Shown: piece by piece, positions 11,579 to 23,572 of the stretch | Layout: every line of letters starts with the position of its first letter | Numbering within the stretch: the first letter of the stretch is position 1 | Assembly (NCBI GenBank): GCA_903813345.2 | Contig: CAIIXF020000805.1 | Span: 1-51,000, forward strand | Length of the DNA stretch: 51,000 bases | Source: Owenia fusiformis | Lineage: Eukaryota > Annelida > Polychaeta > Sabellida > Oweniidae | Reading direction: 5' to 3' | Notes under the pieces: generated by a model | What the model was told of the DNA's origin: nothing | What the model saw: the letters and a program-made list of their open reading frames with translations, nothing else | The model's database searches: none | Made by a program: the position numbers and the translations under genes

Positions 11579-13017
11579 TTTGGTACAAATGTCAAAGCAT
11601 AATGTCAACTCTAAAGTAGTTTAATTCAATGAAAATAAAAAAATATCTAAATCGACAATTACCGTCCGCCATCATAGATGCGAAGGTTACAGCCGTTGCC
11701 TTCGCTTGGTGCTGATCAGTGTCCTTGCTCTGGTAAAATTGTCATTGCCCTCTGTTTGTAACCCCTCCCTCCTTCTCGATTAAGGCCATGAATATGAAGA
11801 TGATTTAGAGGTATTATGAGAGATACTAGTGAAGGGTTGTTTTATGATAAATGAGTTCATATAACTTAATCCAAGTCATAACAAGTATGCAAATCACACC
11901 AGCATGAGATAACATCATACTCAAAGGATGGAACAGTCCATTTACTTTTCAATTGCATAAAATGGCTCTAACCCTGACAAATGTATTAATCAATTTTAAC
12001 TCATAGCTCTTGATCAATGGAACCATTCATATCCTAGGTACAAGTCAATGAATACAACTTTGACAAACTAAAAAGACTAAGGACCTCTAAAAGTCACTAT
12101 AAAACTATAAAACAATGAATATCTGATATGCATTAGTATTCTTTTTATTGGGTGGTATTAAAGTACCCCCAAGGTTTTGTTGGGGTAGGGGTAAAGATTG
12201 GCCTGAGGGCCGTCTGCCACCCCTACATAAAGTCCAACTACCCAGAGAGTGTCCAGCATAATCATACAGATTGTTTGAAATATGTTGGAACGTGTGACCT
12301 TCCATGAAAAGCAGAATGCATTTCTAGAGCACTTCTACAGAATAGTCCACAGTCTATCATGCCCTTGGAATATATGAGCATTCCAATACCTCTGTAACGT
12401 TTAATTAGATATAAATCTCACCTATTTGTTATTGTATTATGTTTATAAAACATGAACAATAATTTGTTGTTTGACCCCTTCTTGCTATTACATGGAAAAA
12501 TTCTGGTAATAAAATGTTTTAAATGGTAAGAAAACTAATATGTATCCGATCATAAATTACCTAAATATTCCACACAATTTTGTTGAATCGACTTGGCTCA
12601 TATTTGAAAAAACAAACAAAATCTGAAAGACACACTTGCAAAATTACATTAACTAAACACCGACATCTACAGTAAACTTATAGTATATTTTTACAAATTA
12701 TGATAATCTATTTCTTTTCGTATGCTTAGAATAACGGTCTGTGTCTTATAAAATGTATAAAAGTTCGAATCAAAATGTTTACGTTTTTTGACCCCCTGTG
12801 ATGAAAGACATTTTTCGACCCGAAAGCCGGAAGTTTTTTTCAGCAAATGGTATGTTGAAAGAATCAAGACATATTCACCTCCATAAATATTGCTTCAAAT
12901 ATTGCTGCGCTATAGAGTGCTACGGAACCTTCATATTCAGAAGTCATACCATGGACTATATACAGTATTGATTCATTAGCTTTGCGTTCACGGTTCCGTT
13001 GTGAAAAATATCGCTAG
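11579..13017. other. Intergenic or intronic sequence, no gene seen
   Basis: AT-rich sequence without a convincing exon on either strand. If the SLC5-like exon at 13581-13722 is real, this stretch and the LINE lie in its first intron or beyond. I looked here for a next exon of that transporter on the minus strand and found none. Confidence 0.4.
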
Positions 13018-13508
13018 CTTACACCCCAGTCACATTTCTTGCGGCCGCCGTGCGGTCTATCATTTCTGCGGCCAGTTGCTTTTCTACGCTCGCCGCAGAA
13101 TTTCTGCGCTCTCATACTTTTGCAGTCACATTTCCCACGGCAGCCGCACGGTGAATTTTAAATTTCTGTTGATAAATAATACTTTTTTTCATTTTATTTA
13201 CATTCATAAATGTTATTCATAGTGCTAGGATGTAATATCAAATGAAAAGTGATCGTGAAACATTGACAAATAATGATTCAATCTTGTTGAGCCAGTTGAT
13301 TTCTACGGGGACCTCAGAAATGAACAAATATTATAACTCCGAGTTATAATTTCTACGCCTTCCCTGCGGCCTGTAAAAAATCTGCACACGCCGCGCGGAG
13401 GCCGCAAGGCGAGCGTAGTTTTTCTACGCTCGCCGCAGAAATTCACCGATTTAATTGATCTGCGGTCGACTTGCGGCCGCCGTGCGACAAATGTGACTGG
13501 GGTGTAAG
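13018..13508. mobile_element. Palindromic MITE with CTTACACCCC termini
   Basis: The ends are inverted copies: CTTACACCCCAGTCACATTT at 13018 and its complement ending at 13508. Inside, GC-rich blocks repeat in both directions, notably TTTCTACGCTCGCCGCAGAA near 13081 and 13418, and GCGGCCGCCGTGCG near both ends. The 491-bp unit can fold on itself almost fully. A TA may flank it (13020-13021 and 13505-13506), but the CT/AG bases outside are also symmetric, so the exact edge is uncertain. It has no coding capacity; the short frame at 13001-13222 is composed of the repeat. Confidence 0.85.
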
Positions 13509-13580
13509 ACTCTCAATTATGAAAATGACGTAACTTGTATAAAACGAGTATGAGCACATATAATGCGAATAACGACTTAC

Positions 13581-13722
13581 CAATGGCGAGAATGATTATG
13601 TAGAAGCCGATTAGCACTATGAATGCCACGAGGTTGAAATCATTTCTTGCTCCACAGGTAGATGTACCATTGGAAAGCGACGTCGTCAGTTCCATCAGTG
13701 ATGAGGCTTCATTACTTGCCAT
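13581..13722 (-). CDS. Probable first coding exon of an SLC5 (choline-transporter-like) gene
   Basis: Reading leftward from ATG 13722, the frame gives 47 residues and then a strong donor, ATTG|GTAAGT, at 13581/13580 (phase 1). The peptide has a short extracellular-type N-terminus with an NGT glycosylation site, then one hydrophobic segment, LVAFIVLIGFYIIILAIG. This resembles the first membrane helix of high-affinity choline transporter CHT1 (SLC5A7) and other sodium/solute symporters, where a short N-terminus precedes TM1 ending near a Gly. No second exon is visible to the left within this window; the LINE and satellite would then lie in a very long intron, or this is an orphan exon. The start has an acceptable context (CAGAATGG). 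A chance membrane-like frame cannot be excluded. Confidence 0.45.
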
Positions 13723-14407
13723 TCTGAATGTGTCCTATCAATTTGAATATTTCTAAGAAATTAAAATTAAACGTTCTTTCTTTAAATGGTGATCTCACTA
13801 AAAAGCTCAAGACCGAACGTCTTTAATGACATCTCTTTATTCAGAGTTTTAACCGTCCAATGTGTCGGAAGGAAGGTCGGTTTGACCCCCTACCCTACCC
13901 CTGCAAACATTAGGGTCATACTTAAAAAGAACGTTTGTTGAACTTACCTCTCAACTGCAGGTGCAAATTGTAAAATGGCTGCACAAAAACTATAGCAGTA
14001 AAAATGTATAACAGCGACGTTAATACTGAGGCCTGCGTTTCTCAAATTTCCAATTCAGGAAAGATAAGTAACTAATTCATAAGAATCTTTTAAATTGAAT
14101 ATTATCGTCTAGTGGAACGAAAAAGATAATAAATTAAATCACTTGAATGGTCCATTTTGTTTGTGAAACATACGCGGGATAATAAAATGTTTAAAGAATA
14201 ATACCATTTAATTTAATAAACATATGCTTAGAAAAATAAGTGATTATTATACGTTAAATTAAATATACGGTTAGAAACTACTAACTCAGGCCTCATCCAT
14301 CAACGCGTAAGCATACATCTTATAGTATTATAGTGATATCCCATGGTTATGAAAAAATATCATTTATATCCATGAGTGGATATCGATATATTCTCATCTT
14401 ATGACTA
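13723..14407. other. AT-rich sequence upstream of the SLC5-like exon
   Basis: No gene or repeat is recognised. On the minus strand this would hold the 5' UTR and promoter of the putative transporter exon. No clear core promoter motif was identified. Confidence 0.3.
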
Positions 14408-15385
14408 CAGAGTGTCTCGAAAAAAATGTTACACTCACAAAAAGCTCAATATCTTTCATATTTTGACTTTTCCCTAATACTTTGGATACCAAAAGACAAA
14501 TCTTTCTCAAATAATTTGACACCATCAAATTCAAAATCTGTCATTGATTGGCTCCACATGACAGCTTTTGGTGTCCCATGGTAAAATCTGACTTGTGCCA
14601 ACTTCTAAGTGCTTGGATGGACCAAATGACAAAAGAGGAACAGTTTCTTTAATATTTAACTTTCTTCTGAGTAGAAGCCTGACCTTAAACTGAGTCATTA
14701 TGTAATTTTCCTATTTGTCTTACATATGATCATTGGGTCTATCCACATAAACATGTGATCCGCTCAACATGTTCTCCAAAGCAAATCTGAGGTACCATTG
14801 CCCATATGCACATGAATTGTAATATCACTCTGATTCTATCAATTATTTTTGCAGAAGTTCATTTAGGTCAGTTTCTGATGCTGTAAAACCGCTTTCAATG
14901 GCCCTTCAAAAAATCAAGGGTGTAAAGTGGGATGACCCTGGGGGCCATTTTATTGGGTAATTCAATGCTATCTTCTGATTTCCAAAGAGTTCTACCAAAC
15001 GATCTGCCACAGGCCTTTGCATCATCCTGTTGCCAATATCATACGTAACAAAATTGAACACTCTGACAATGAAATCTTGTATTTCTATCCAGGAAAGAAA
15101 CAACTGGATCATTGATCATATCAAGATATCACTGTCAACAGCATTTACACCAAAAAAGAATTGATCACCTATGTCCAGCCACTGAGAAGTTGGCGCAAAT
15201 CAGATTTCACATGCGTCCATAAAATCTGTACTGTGCAGCCAATCTTAGACGGATTTTGAATCTGATGGTGTGAATCTATTTGAGAAAGACTGGTCTTATG
15301 GTATCTAAGTACATTTTAGGGGAAAAGTCAAAATCATGAAAGATATTGAACTTTTTGTAAGTGTAACATTTTTTGAGACACACTG
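14408..15385 (-). mobile_element. Mariner-like element with TA target duplication, decayed
   Basis: The ends CAGAGTGTCTC (14408) and GAGACACACTG (to 15385) are inverted copies flanked by TA on both sides (14406-14407, 15386-15387). The inverted similarity continues inward for about 200 bp, including TGTTACACTCACAAAAAGCT on the left and its counterpart near 15340-15365. The middle keeps a relic of a DDE transposase on the minus strand, so this is a decayed relative of an autonomous element. Confidence 0.88.
14906..15112 (-). pseudogene. Relic of a Tc1/mariner transposase C-terminal region
   Basis: The 68-residue minus-strand frame ends in YPIKWPPGSSHFTPLIF followed by a stop. Tc1/mariner transposases have a conserved stretch of the form WPPRSPDLTPLDFFLWG just before the last catalytic acidic residue. 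Here the match is clear, but D and LD are replaced and the frame breaks immediately after; the next bases in another frame read FFEGPLKAVL, similar to the expected continuation. The catalytic core N-terminal to this is not recognisable. It is a dead fragment inside its own inverted repeats. Confidence 0.7.
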
Positions 15386-15548
15386 TATAACCATGCCTTT
15401 CAATTAGAAGTTCAACAGCTATTGGAAAATGCAATATTTATCAACTCTGAAAATGCTCTTTCTCTAATCGTATGGCATATCATTGAAATATGTGCATAAT
15501 GTAAATACGACTTCATATAAATATACGAAAACATATGAATATGATGTA

Positions 15549-15795
15549 CACTCCCCTCCATAAGTTTGGCAACCTTAGCTGCCCCATTGAACTACATGTA
15601 CGTGTTAAAGTCTCTTTACGTTTGAATTTCATTTACTTAACCGGCGATGAAATAACGTATAATATTGATGGAAACGTAACTTAACTTTATTTCCACTACG
15701 TCCAAATTTTCTCAATTTTTTCGTCAATTACAAAATTGATGATAAATTTGATGAAAATCGTCATTCCCGTGTAATCCAATAGGAAATGGAGGGTT
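15549..15795. mobile_element. Tc1-like terminal inverted repeat arm (left)
   Basis: The arm starts CACTCCCCTCCATAAGTTTG after a TA and continues for about 240 bp to CGTCATTCCCGTGTAATCC. Its inverted counterpart is at 25738-25946, ending GGGGAGTG followed by TA. A second, partial inverted counterpart lies much closer, at about 16155-16206. The outer end is sharp; the inner end is approximate. Confidence 0.75.
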
Positions 15796-16154
15796 CGGGG
15801 CAAATCATAAATCAGGATATTTTTTCAGTAAAAGATTCTGCAAAAAATATTTTTATGTAGAAAATTGAATTGTCTTTTTTGTACACTAAGTGTTTAGTTT
15901 ATTTGATGAATACTACAGTTACAGCGTTTCAAAGCCATTTTTGAAAATAATTTTTCGCCTCCTGTGTTATTTCAATGGGAGAGGTTTTTTGAAAAACAAT
16001 TTTGACTTTAAAGCCCTATAACTTTGTTGAACCTGAAGAAACATATCAATTTCTTGTTAAATAAAGTAAGCAAATCCAATTGCCTGTTTAACTCGTATTT
16101 TTTGCAAGGACTCGGATGGAGCGATTTTCTGTCATATGACTTGCGCCAAACCTA

Positions 16155-16206
16155 CCATTTCCCATTGGTTAACATGGGAATGTCGATTTTCAAAAATTCA
16201 TCAAAG
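16155..16206. repeat. Inner fragment of the Tc1-like arm, inverted to 15549-15795
   Basis: CATTGGTTAACATGGGAATG followed by the TCGATTTTCAAAAATTCATC block is an inverted copy of the inner part of the 15549 arm. It is cut off at 16206, where the segmental duplication copy A begins. This suggests a once-compact Tc1-like MITE whose right end was separated or lost. Confidence 0.6.
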
Positions 16207-17181
16207 GGGTACGATATGGCAAGCATTTTTCAAAGGGCTATATATTTAGTTCGAAAAATAATTTAACCACAAAAACAAATGGTTCTGTTAGATCCATGTC
16301 TTATCTTCAATAAATTACATTAGGATGATAATCAAGTTGATTGGATTATCTCTTAATTGTGAACCTACTTTTTGGTATTTTTCGTGATTTTTTCATTATT
16401 TTTTTCTGATATTATTAAGTGCTTCATACTAATATTATACAATAACAAAATAGAGGGCAGCTAAGTGTCACAATACAGTTGTCATTCACGTAGAGCTATT
16501 TATATACTGAATAGTTCTTTGTAATTACATGTACCTAGTTTTGACTATTCAACCTAGATTTTTGTTTGGGCAGGCTGAAAAGAATAAGTGTGAAAAAATG
16601 AATTACATGGTGAGACAAAAATGCTATCAAAAGAAATGATATAAACTCATTCATCCAGTATGAGTTGAAATCATATTTGGTTAATTTTACCATGTAATAT
16701 CTTTTTGCGTTTTACCATGTTTCATGGGTCCATTTCTCATGGTCACAATTCTATGGCCATTCTACAAATTTCAGCCTCGTCCCTCCAGGCAGACCTGCAC
16801 TGGTGAGTTGAGGTTGTAAGTTCACGGTCACAGAATTTTTTCTCCAACTTGTTGTAGGGGTTGACATTATATCAGAGATAGCCCGTAGTCATGAGATGAG
16901 GCTGGCATTTTGGACCATGATTCGTATTATAAAATCCCGACCATTTGTGCAGGGCCAATTAAACTTAGTAAAATGAAAGAACATTAAACAAGATCTTATT
17001 GTGGGAAATAACACTTTAGCAGATGCGGAATTTGTTTGGGCTACATTTTTGGCTCGCTCAGTATTAGACTGCACTTTAAAAGTATTCATGATGTCATATG
17101 TTGGGTAAAAGGCGATGATTTAACAGCTACTTTTTATGGCAAACTCATTTTAATATGAATGAAATAGTGGCAGGTACTATA

Positions 17182-17468
17182 CTCCTCAAAAAAAGTTAAG
17201 GACCAGTGGTTTTCCTCATAGGTTTACACGTTAACCCCCATATTTGTTTGAACGACTATTTTCTAAGCGGGGAACAAAAGAAATTAAGTAAATAAATCTG
17301 TATCTTGATTCTATTCCCTATAAAGTCCGCAACGTTTCAATGTTATATCTCCATTACATTGGGTCAACATTTGATATCAAAATTGATGAATTTCATGTTT
17401 AACAAAAATGGCAGATCCCATGTTAAACAAATGGGGAAAACCACTGGTCCTTAATTTTTTTTGAGGAG
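17182..17468. mobile_element. Palindromic 287-bp MITE with TA duplication
   Basis: The termini CTCCTCAAAAAAAGTTAAGG and the complementary CTTAATTTTTTTTGAGGAG flank a short non-coding core, with TA on each side (17180-17181, 17469-17470). The orthologous position in copy B near 40558-40563 lacks the insertion, giving an empty site. Ends and TA duplication fit a Tc1/mariner-type MITE. Confidence 0.9.
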
Positions 17469-19595
17469 TATATTAATATTTAATGAGCCATAAAATAGTA
17501 GGTTGATCTGGCAGCTGTTAGTTGAATTCGCGAATACTACTTATAATGTGCTTTCAAGGTCCGTGGTCACCTATATAGTTTCTTCATTCTAGGTCAAATC
17601 CACTCAAGAATGCCCTTAATTACAATGGAGTTATATTAGATCCAGCATTTATCAATCTCTGGAATCACAGCACCTCTAAGCTTAATCATAATTCCGTCGA
17701 TTGACATACAGCATAGGCCTAGGAGAAGTAGTAGGAAGGCAGCTGATGAGTGCTCTCGATGTTCATAAGCTTACTTCTACTTTTACCTAGGCATATGGCC
17801 TACAGATAAGTTTGGGATCCCTCATTTGAACCAAAACCTCTATTCCTAATTACAGCCCCTAAAAGCAACAACCCCAAACCAAGTGGCAGTCAGGTAACCT
17901 AAAAGAATTTGTATGTGCCAACCTATACTGAGACTCCCTTTAGTGAATAACTAATCGTTCATTAAGTTACGGATAAACTATGAGTACTGGATTTTATGAG
18001 AAATAATAGTAGAGGGGCTTGGCCTGAGGGTATTAGTTTTCATAAGAACAAGTTTATCTTACTTAAACCCAACACTGACTGTTATGAAGGGTAAATGACC
18101 CATGATCCAAGTTTAGAAAAAATCGTTTGTATTAACTATGAGGTAAGTGTGTAAAGAAGTTGATTGGGTTAATTGGTTCAGCTTCAATGCACTGCATGTA
18201 TCAGGCAAGGTATACTTAAAAATTGTATTTATTTTTTGTTTACAATTCAACTATTGAGTGATTGAAAAGGGTTTAATAAGTACAGCTTCGGTACACTGCA
18301 TGTGACAGTCAAGGTGTTAATATTGAGCCAAACACTGTCAATCATATTTTGTGCCACATTGGTTTTAGATAGCTTGCAGTGTCCTGTTTCAAAAACAAAA
18401 GAACAAGAATGCACTTGTCTTTGTTACTACTGTACATTCTTTAAGGTAAAAAAGGTCTTCAAATTGACCAAATTGACGAAGTATTGGCTTCGTACCTCGT
18501 ACCCATGTTCGTGGGTGGTGATACAGTTTTTGAAGGGTTCACTTTTTAAAGTTTTAAAAGATTATTCAATCGTAATGTTATCTGAGGTATTAATTAACAT
18601 TCACAGTAGCCATGGATATGAAATTCGTCTAGTCAAAGATAGATAGATATAGAGTCATAAAATAAAGCCAGAATTGTTAATTTTAGTTTTTGATTGATTG
18701 TCAAAATAGCGCCATTCAAAGAACTTTTCAGTAGAGAAAATCCATTCTAAATAATTAGTTTGAAATATGTCGGGGTATTCGATGCTTCTGTTTATTTGGT
18801 CAAAGCATGAATAACGATAATTTTAGTCTCAGGAATCTTAAATTCAACACACGACAGTGTAATTTGTGCAGTTGTGTTCAACAGTGGATAATGATTCCAT
18901 ATTGAATGGGGGAGCAATCTAAATGTTGCAATATAGGTGACACCTTTTAGAAGACTTCCTGGAATTTCCCAGCAAATAAAAAACGTTTTAGTGTAGGTTG
19001 GTTCTACAGTGAACGAGCATTTCAATTAGGCATTTTTATCGAGGATAAAATAGCAAAGATAAACAATTTTGCAATTCTGGCCTTATTTTATGACTAGAAA
19101 TGTTAGATCTATAAGAATATCTAAGCACTAGTGCCAAGGGAAAGGACCAAAAGTTGTAATGGAACTTAGCAAGAAAAAGCATATATCCCAAAACCATGAT
19201 CTAACGTGAAAAGAAACAATGTCTTATACCCCCTTTCCCCAAAACATTCAAGAACCAATATCACAATCAAAGACCAGACCACCAAGGGACATTTCATTCA
19301 TACTGAAGTCATTACAATACATGAAGAAGAAAAAATTAAAACAAGATACTCATACAATATAGAGCATTCAGTCTCAAATGATGTGGGATAGATAAAATCC
19401 AGTCTCCTCCAAGTCCATAGGCGTTTCAAAGGGTCAACATCCATTCTCAAAAGCCGTCGCCATAATCCATTAAACACAATAATTCACAATGGTCATCATG
19501 AATTAAGACGTACACGTAGGTCTACGAGTGCATTAGTGCACCTACAATTCATATAATCTGAATAATCTGAAACGTTAGAATTGAACCCTTTAAAG

Positions 19596-20147
19596 GGTGA
19601 CGCATATCGTTTAGCAAATCGAACGCTCGTTTCTGGTGTTGCTCACCGTTTAGTATAAAAGGCCCGATCCCGGAATAATACTCAAGGGTATACAGGTTCG
19701 AGGTCGTTGTGTCAACACCTCTAACTGTTATTTAGCATAAGTATATTATAGATCGTCACACATTTATAAAAGGGTGATTTTTATTTTGACAAATCAATTC
19801 CACATTTATGTGTGAAGTTTCAGGATCTTCTATTTGTGTATAATAAGGAAAAATTGGCATCTAAATTTCCCCATAACGTAATAGCACACAGCTTGGCATA
19901 TGAAATATCCTACAAATGAAACAAAGCAGTTCTAATACAAGGATTTATATTGGCTGTTGTACATGTATTCTTTGAACGCAATCACTCTTTGGATAACGTT
20001 TTCAAAATCATTATAAACGGATTACTTTATCTCAAAGACAATTTCAATAAACTGGATTTTACAGAACTCCCCTTATTTCTTAAAAATGGACTGATCCAGT
20101 TGATTCGCCTGGAGCCGCCATATTGTTTTTATACGGGATGCTAATCG
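19596..20147. mobile_element. 552-bp insertion flanked by a 13-bp target duplication
   Basis: GAACCCTTTAAAG occurs at 19583-19595 and again at 20148-20160. Copy B has a single version (near 42639-42651) with no sequence between. The insert has no terminal inverted repeats, no TG/CA ends and no recognisable coding sequence. A long variable duplication without inverted ends fits target-primed retroposition (a SINE or truncated LINE). GGTTCGAGGTC near 19697 resembles a pol III B box, but I cannot pair it with a clear A box. Confidence 0.7.
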
Positions 20148-20160
20148 GAACCCTTTAAAG

Positions 20161-20668
20161 AATGTGTGACAAAGTCATAGCTGACCTCGTTGGTCAGTCT
20201 ACTTATTTCACTTCACATCAGTTGATGTCATAATGATCTTTTTCTGTTACTCATGTTTATAATTATTGCGTTATTTTGATTAGTTTATATTTGTTTTATA
20301 ACAGTTGTTTTAGTGATCTTTGAACCCAGTGTGATATTTCACAATATCAACAGTTTAATATCCAATGTTTTATCATCATATTAGAGCAGTTTTTGGCTTG
20401 AAATATTTCTAGAGCCAATCAAATGAAAGGATTATTCTCGAGATATGAGTGACAGACAATGATATATGAAGTCAACTGATGTGAAAATTTGTAATGTTTA
20501 GTTAAGATGTTTATAAGTTTAGATAGTTTTTGGCATCATGTTGAAGACTGCAAATTTCTGATAAACAAAGTAAAAAGCGATTAACATTTAAGTCCTGGGG
20601 TACAACTGACCAAAGCATCAATACTGCTGTATGTGCTTTGCAAAGGTTTATCCTTTATTAACTACATC
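20161..20668. other. Spacer between copy A and the 4.4-kb element
   Basis: AT-rich sequence with no gene or clear repeat seen. The similarity between copy A and copy B stops within about 15 bp of 20160. Confidence 0.3.
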
Positions 20669-21235
20669 AAAGGGGCGCGAGTTGTTTGTAGAATGAATCA
20701 GGGGATTTTTTCATGAATTTCGCTTCTGTTTTTCATCCAGAAAACATCAATACACTTTAAAACATTTTGTTTACTTTAAGATTACACCATGTAATCCAAA
20801 AATATATTTCTCATTTTCAAAGATAATCCATGGATTTACACCGAGGTATTTTTATTTTTCAAACTTCAGAGGGCTGGGAATCAATGATGCTCAACGCTTT
20901 TGAATACGATAAATGCTGTTTTAAATAGGTTTTACGAATGCCAATAATTTCTCAAATTATGTAAGCTGAATGCATTCCTTAATCCCTAGAATGCCTATCA
21001 TATAACATTCTTTTGTCTTGGCCACTTAATATGTTTTATTGCTGTCTGATCATCAAATCAAATTGTTGTTATTTAAAGATGTCAGTCAAATCTGGTGAAA
21101 CAGCACAACATTAACCTAAATAGCACAAGTACATATTATGCAACTCATCCATAATATTTCATGCATCAGGTATTAAGGCTTAGGGGATTAACTTTTACAC
21201 ATAAACTGAACTGACAGATGTGTATGCTTACATGT

Positions 21236-23206
21236 CACACTACCCTACCTCGATAGCGCATGCGCGAATTTTTTGACTTTCAATCAGGTCGCTTTTGAGT
21301 ATATCGACTGCTTAGTCAAAAGGTTAATACGTTTGGTGCTCGGAGTGTGTCAATGGAGAGGTTAAGCTACCGTATAAAATCCAAAACGCAACTTAAACGT
21401 ATCAATCGGCCCTATACAAATACATGTAGAGTTCACACATAAATAGCCGTTCAGCTCTAGTGTTTGTTTAGACTACACCATAGCTTGTAATGATTACATA
21501 GTATCCCATTGATGAAGTTCAATAGCTGGTTTTCTAATACATATTTTAAACGAGCTCGTTTCGTAAGATTATTGGAGTTAAATCATGCGTAACATACATC
21601 ATCTTCTTCAGAAAGAATTATACTCTGCATCGAAATCAAAATTGCAAGGATAGTATTCAACAGACATGAGTATAATGATTCCCGTTGATAGCAACGTGAA
21701 ATTTCTAAATCTCCCGTTCTAAACACGCAACTTTGTAGTTGAACGGGTATCTGAAGTAGACTAAAGCGATACAATCCTATGTTGATTCAATGTACTTTGC
21801 GTTTAAGTATACGTTTTGAAAAACCGTATTTGCTTAACCTCTCCACTATTGCTATTCGCTGAACTTCAGTGGTGCAATAGTGAAGTCCATGTTCAAAGTT
21901 ATATGATAGTTGAAGAAAGAATGTAAATAATATCGTTTTAAATTTTAAAATATTTGATATGTCATAGTACACGGTACACAGCTGCAAAAGTTGATCAATA
22001 CAGGGTACAAGGAATGTAAATTGTTCAATAGTACAGGGAGCGAGAAAGTAAGCTGATTATATAGACATACTATGTCCCGATCTCATGTATATTTACGTTG
22101 CAAACAGTGAAAATAATACTAAAAAGGCCGCCTGTTGATGCTTTGAGGTGTCATCAATTGTTATTTAATCCAAATAAAGTAAACATTATTTAGTAGATTT
22201 AGACACGGGCTTTCAGGTCGTATATGCATTTTAGTCATTAAATTAACAAGAACGCTAGATTATACGTGTTACTAGGGTATCAAATTGAAATAAAATAACG
22301 AAATTAAATATGAACACGTAAGTGATAAATGACTATCGGCTATCAAGATTACTGACTATCCGCTATTCAGAATAATTAAAATTGCGTCAACTACATGTGA
22401 AGAATCTTTCTATATAACCCCTTATATGGTCTAATTCACTACCGTCCTCAAAAACATATCATTTAAAATAGTTTGTTCAAAATACCATCATGCCACGACA
22501 TTTTGTTCTTTACGATTTGCTGTAGAGGTGATATGACGTCGTATTTCTCTATTATTGTAAAAAAAAATAATACCAGATCGATGTAGTCTTATATGACGTG
22601 TTGAATGTCAGATGTTTTTGGATGGTATCTGCTCCAGTGATTTTGCATTTAATCATGAAACGCTCATCACAAGACACCTCGAAACAAACATTATCCTCCT
22701 TGTGACAAGAGGAAAAATGTTTCACAATATGTTATGCCTTATGGCAAAGTAAAGATATATTTCTGGGACGACTTTTTTGCATCTTAAGATTTTAGAAAAA
22801 CAATTAATTCACAAAAGTATAGTTGAATAACATACTGGAAAACGTATCCACATATAACACGATGACACGCAGTTTAAATAACAGTTTACTGGGGTTTTGT
22901 TACATATCAATGTAACATTTTCGAAGGGAAACTGTACGTTGACAGATTTACTGAAATGTATCGTGTATTGCATTGAGTTTTGCTTCACTGCGCCCACTAT
23001 TATCTATCTTTGCCTATAGTGTTTTTTTTTGCTAACACTATTCTACAAACTGCTTGATGAATCAATTCTATGTCTGGTAGAACACTAGAAATAAATGTAA
23101 AATGTATTTTACGTTCAGAAATATGGAATTAAACCCACGTCCTCCATTTGCAACTTAGCTGTACCCTGTTTCCCTTTTAAACGTGGTCACGTGGTAGGGT
23201 AGTGTG
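21236..23206. mobile_element. 2.0-kb element with CACACTACCC ends and a 4-bp duplication
   Basis: The left end CACACTACCCTACC and the right end GGTAGGGTAGTGTG are inverted copies, flanked directly by ATGT on both sides (21232-21235 and 23207-23210). The TIR is only about 14 bp. The interior has no recognisable coding sequence. CAC-type termini with a 4-bp duplication recall CMC/Chapaev-type elements, but that assignment is tentative. Confidence 0.7.
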
Positions 23207-23545
23207 ATGTACAACTTCCAGGATTGTAAGAATTCAAAACTTGTTGATAGCCATATTTTCCTGAATATGACATCGAGATATTATGGCATTTATGAGTGGT
23301 AAAACATGAAAAAAAGCATTTTCATTTAAAATTAGCATATGATTTGAATTGATGCCAAGAAATGTATTAGTTGACTATATCCGTTTTACATCCATTGCAG
23401 TTGGCTACATTATAAGACAAGGCATTCACATGCAAAATGTCAACACCTGACATTTGTTACAGACACCAACTGCCAAACACCAACTGCCAAATGATAAGCA
23501 CCAACCACTGAACACCGTCCACAAAAAAGTTTGATACCATAACAA

Positions 23546-23572
23546 TATGTCACCACTTGTGGTGGTGACATA
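23546..23572. repeat. Perfect hairpin, 11-bp stem
   Basis: TATGTCACCAC and GTGGTGACATA flank a 5-base loop. Context is non-coding sequence inside the 4.4-kb element; no function is indicated. Confidence 0.6.

Larger units (their letters stand above)
16208..20160. repeat. Segmental duplication copy A
   Basis: This block matches 35816-42655 (copy B) in the same orientation over most of its length. Matched landmarks include TATGGCAAGC (16217/35820), ATAGAGGGCAGCTAAGTG (16451/36200), GGGCCAATTAAACTTAGTAA (16951/38542), GAGCCATAAAATAGTAGG (17484/40573) and GTATTGGCTTCGTACCTC (18480/42135). Copy A carries its own insertions at 17182-17468 and 19596-20147 and extra sequence near 16757-16950 and 19112-19505. 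Copy B carries several others. No gene is recognised in the shared sequence. Confidence 0.85.

Noticed and set aside
13001-13222. 73-residue frame
   Set aside because: It is made of the inverted repeats of the MITE at 13018-13508.
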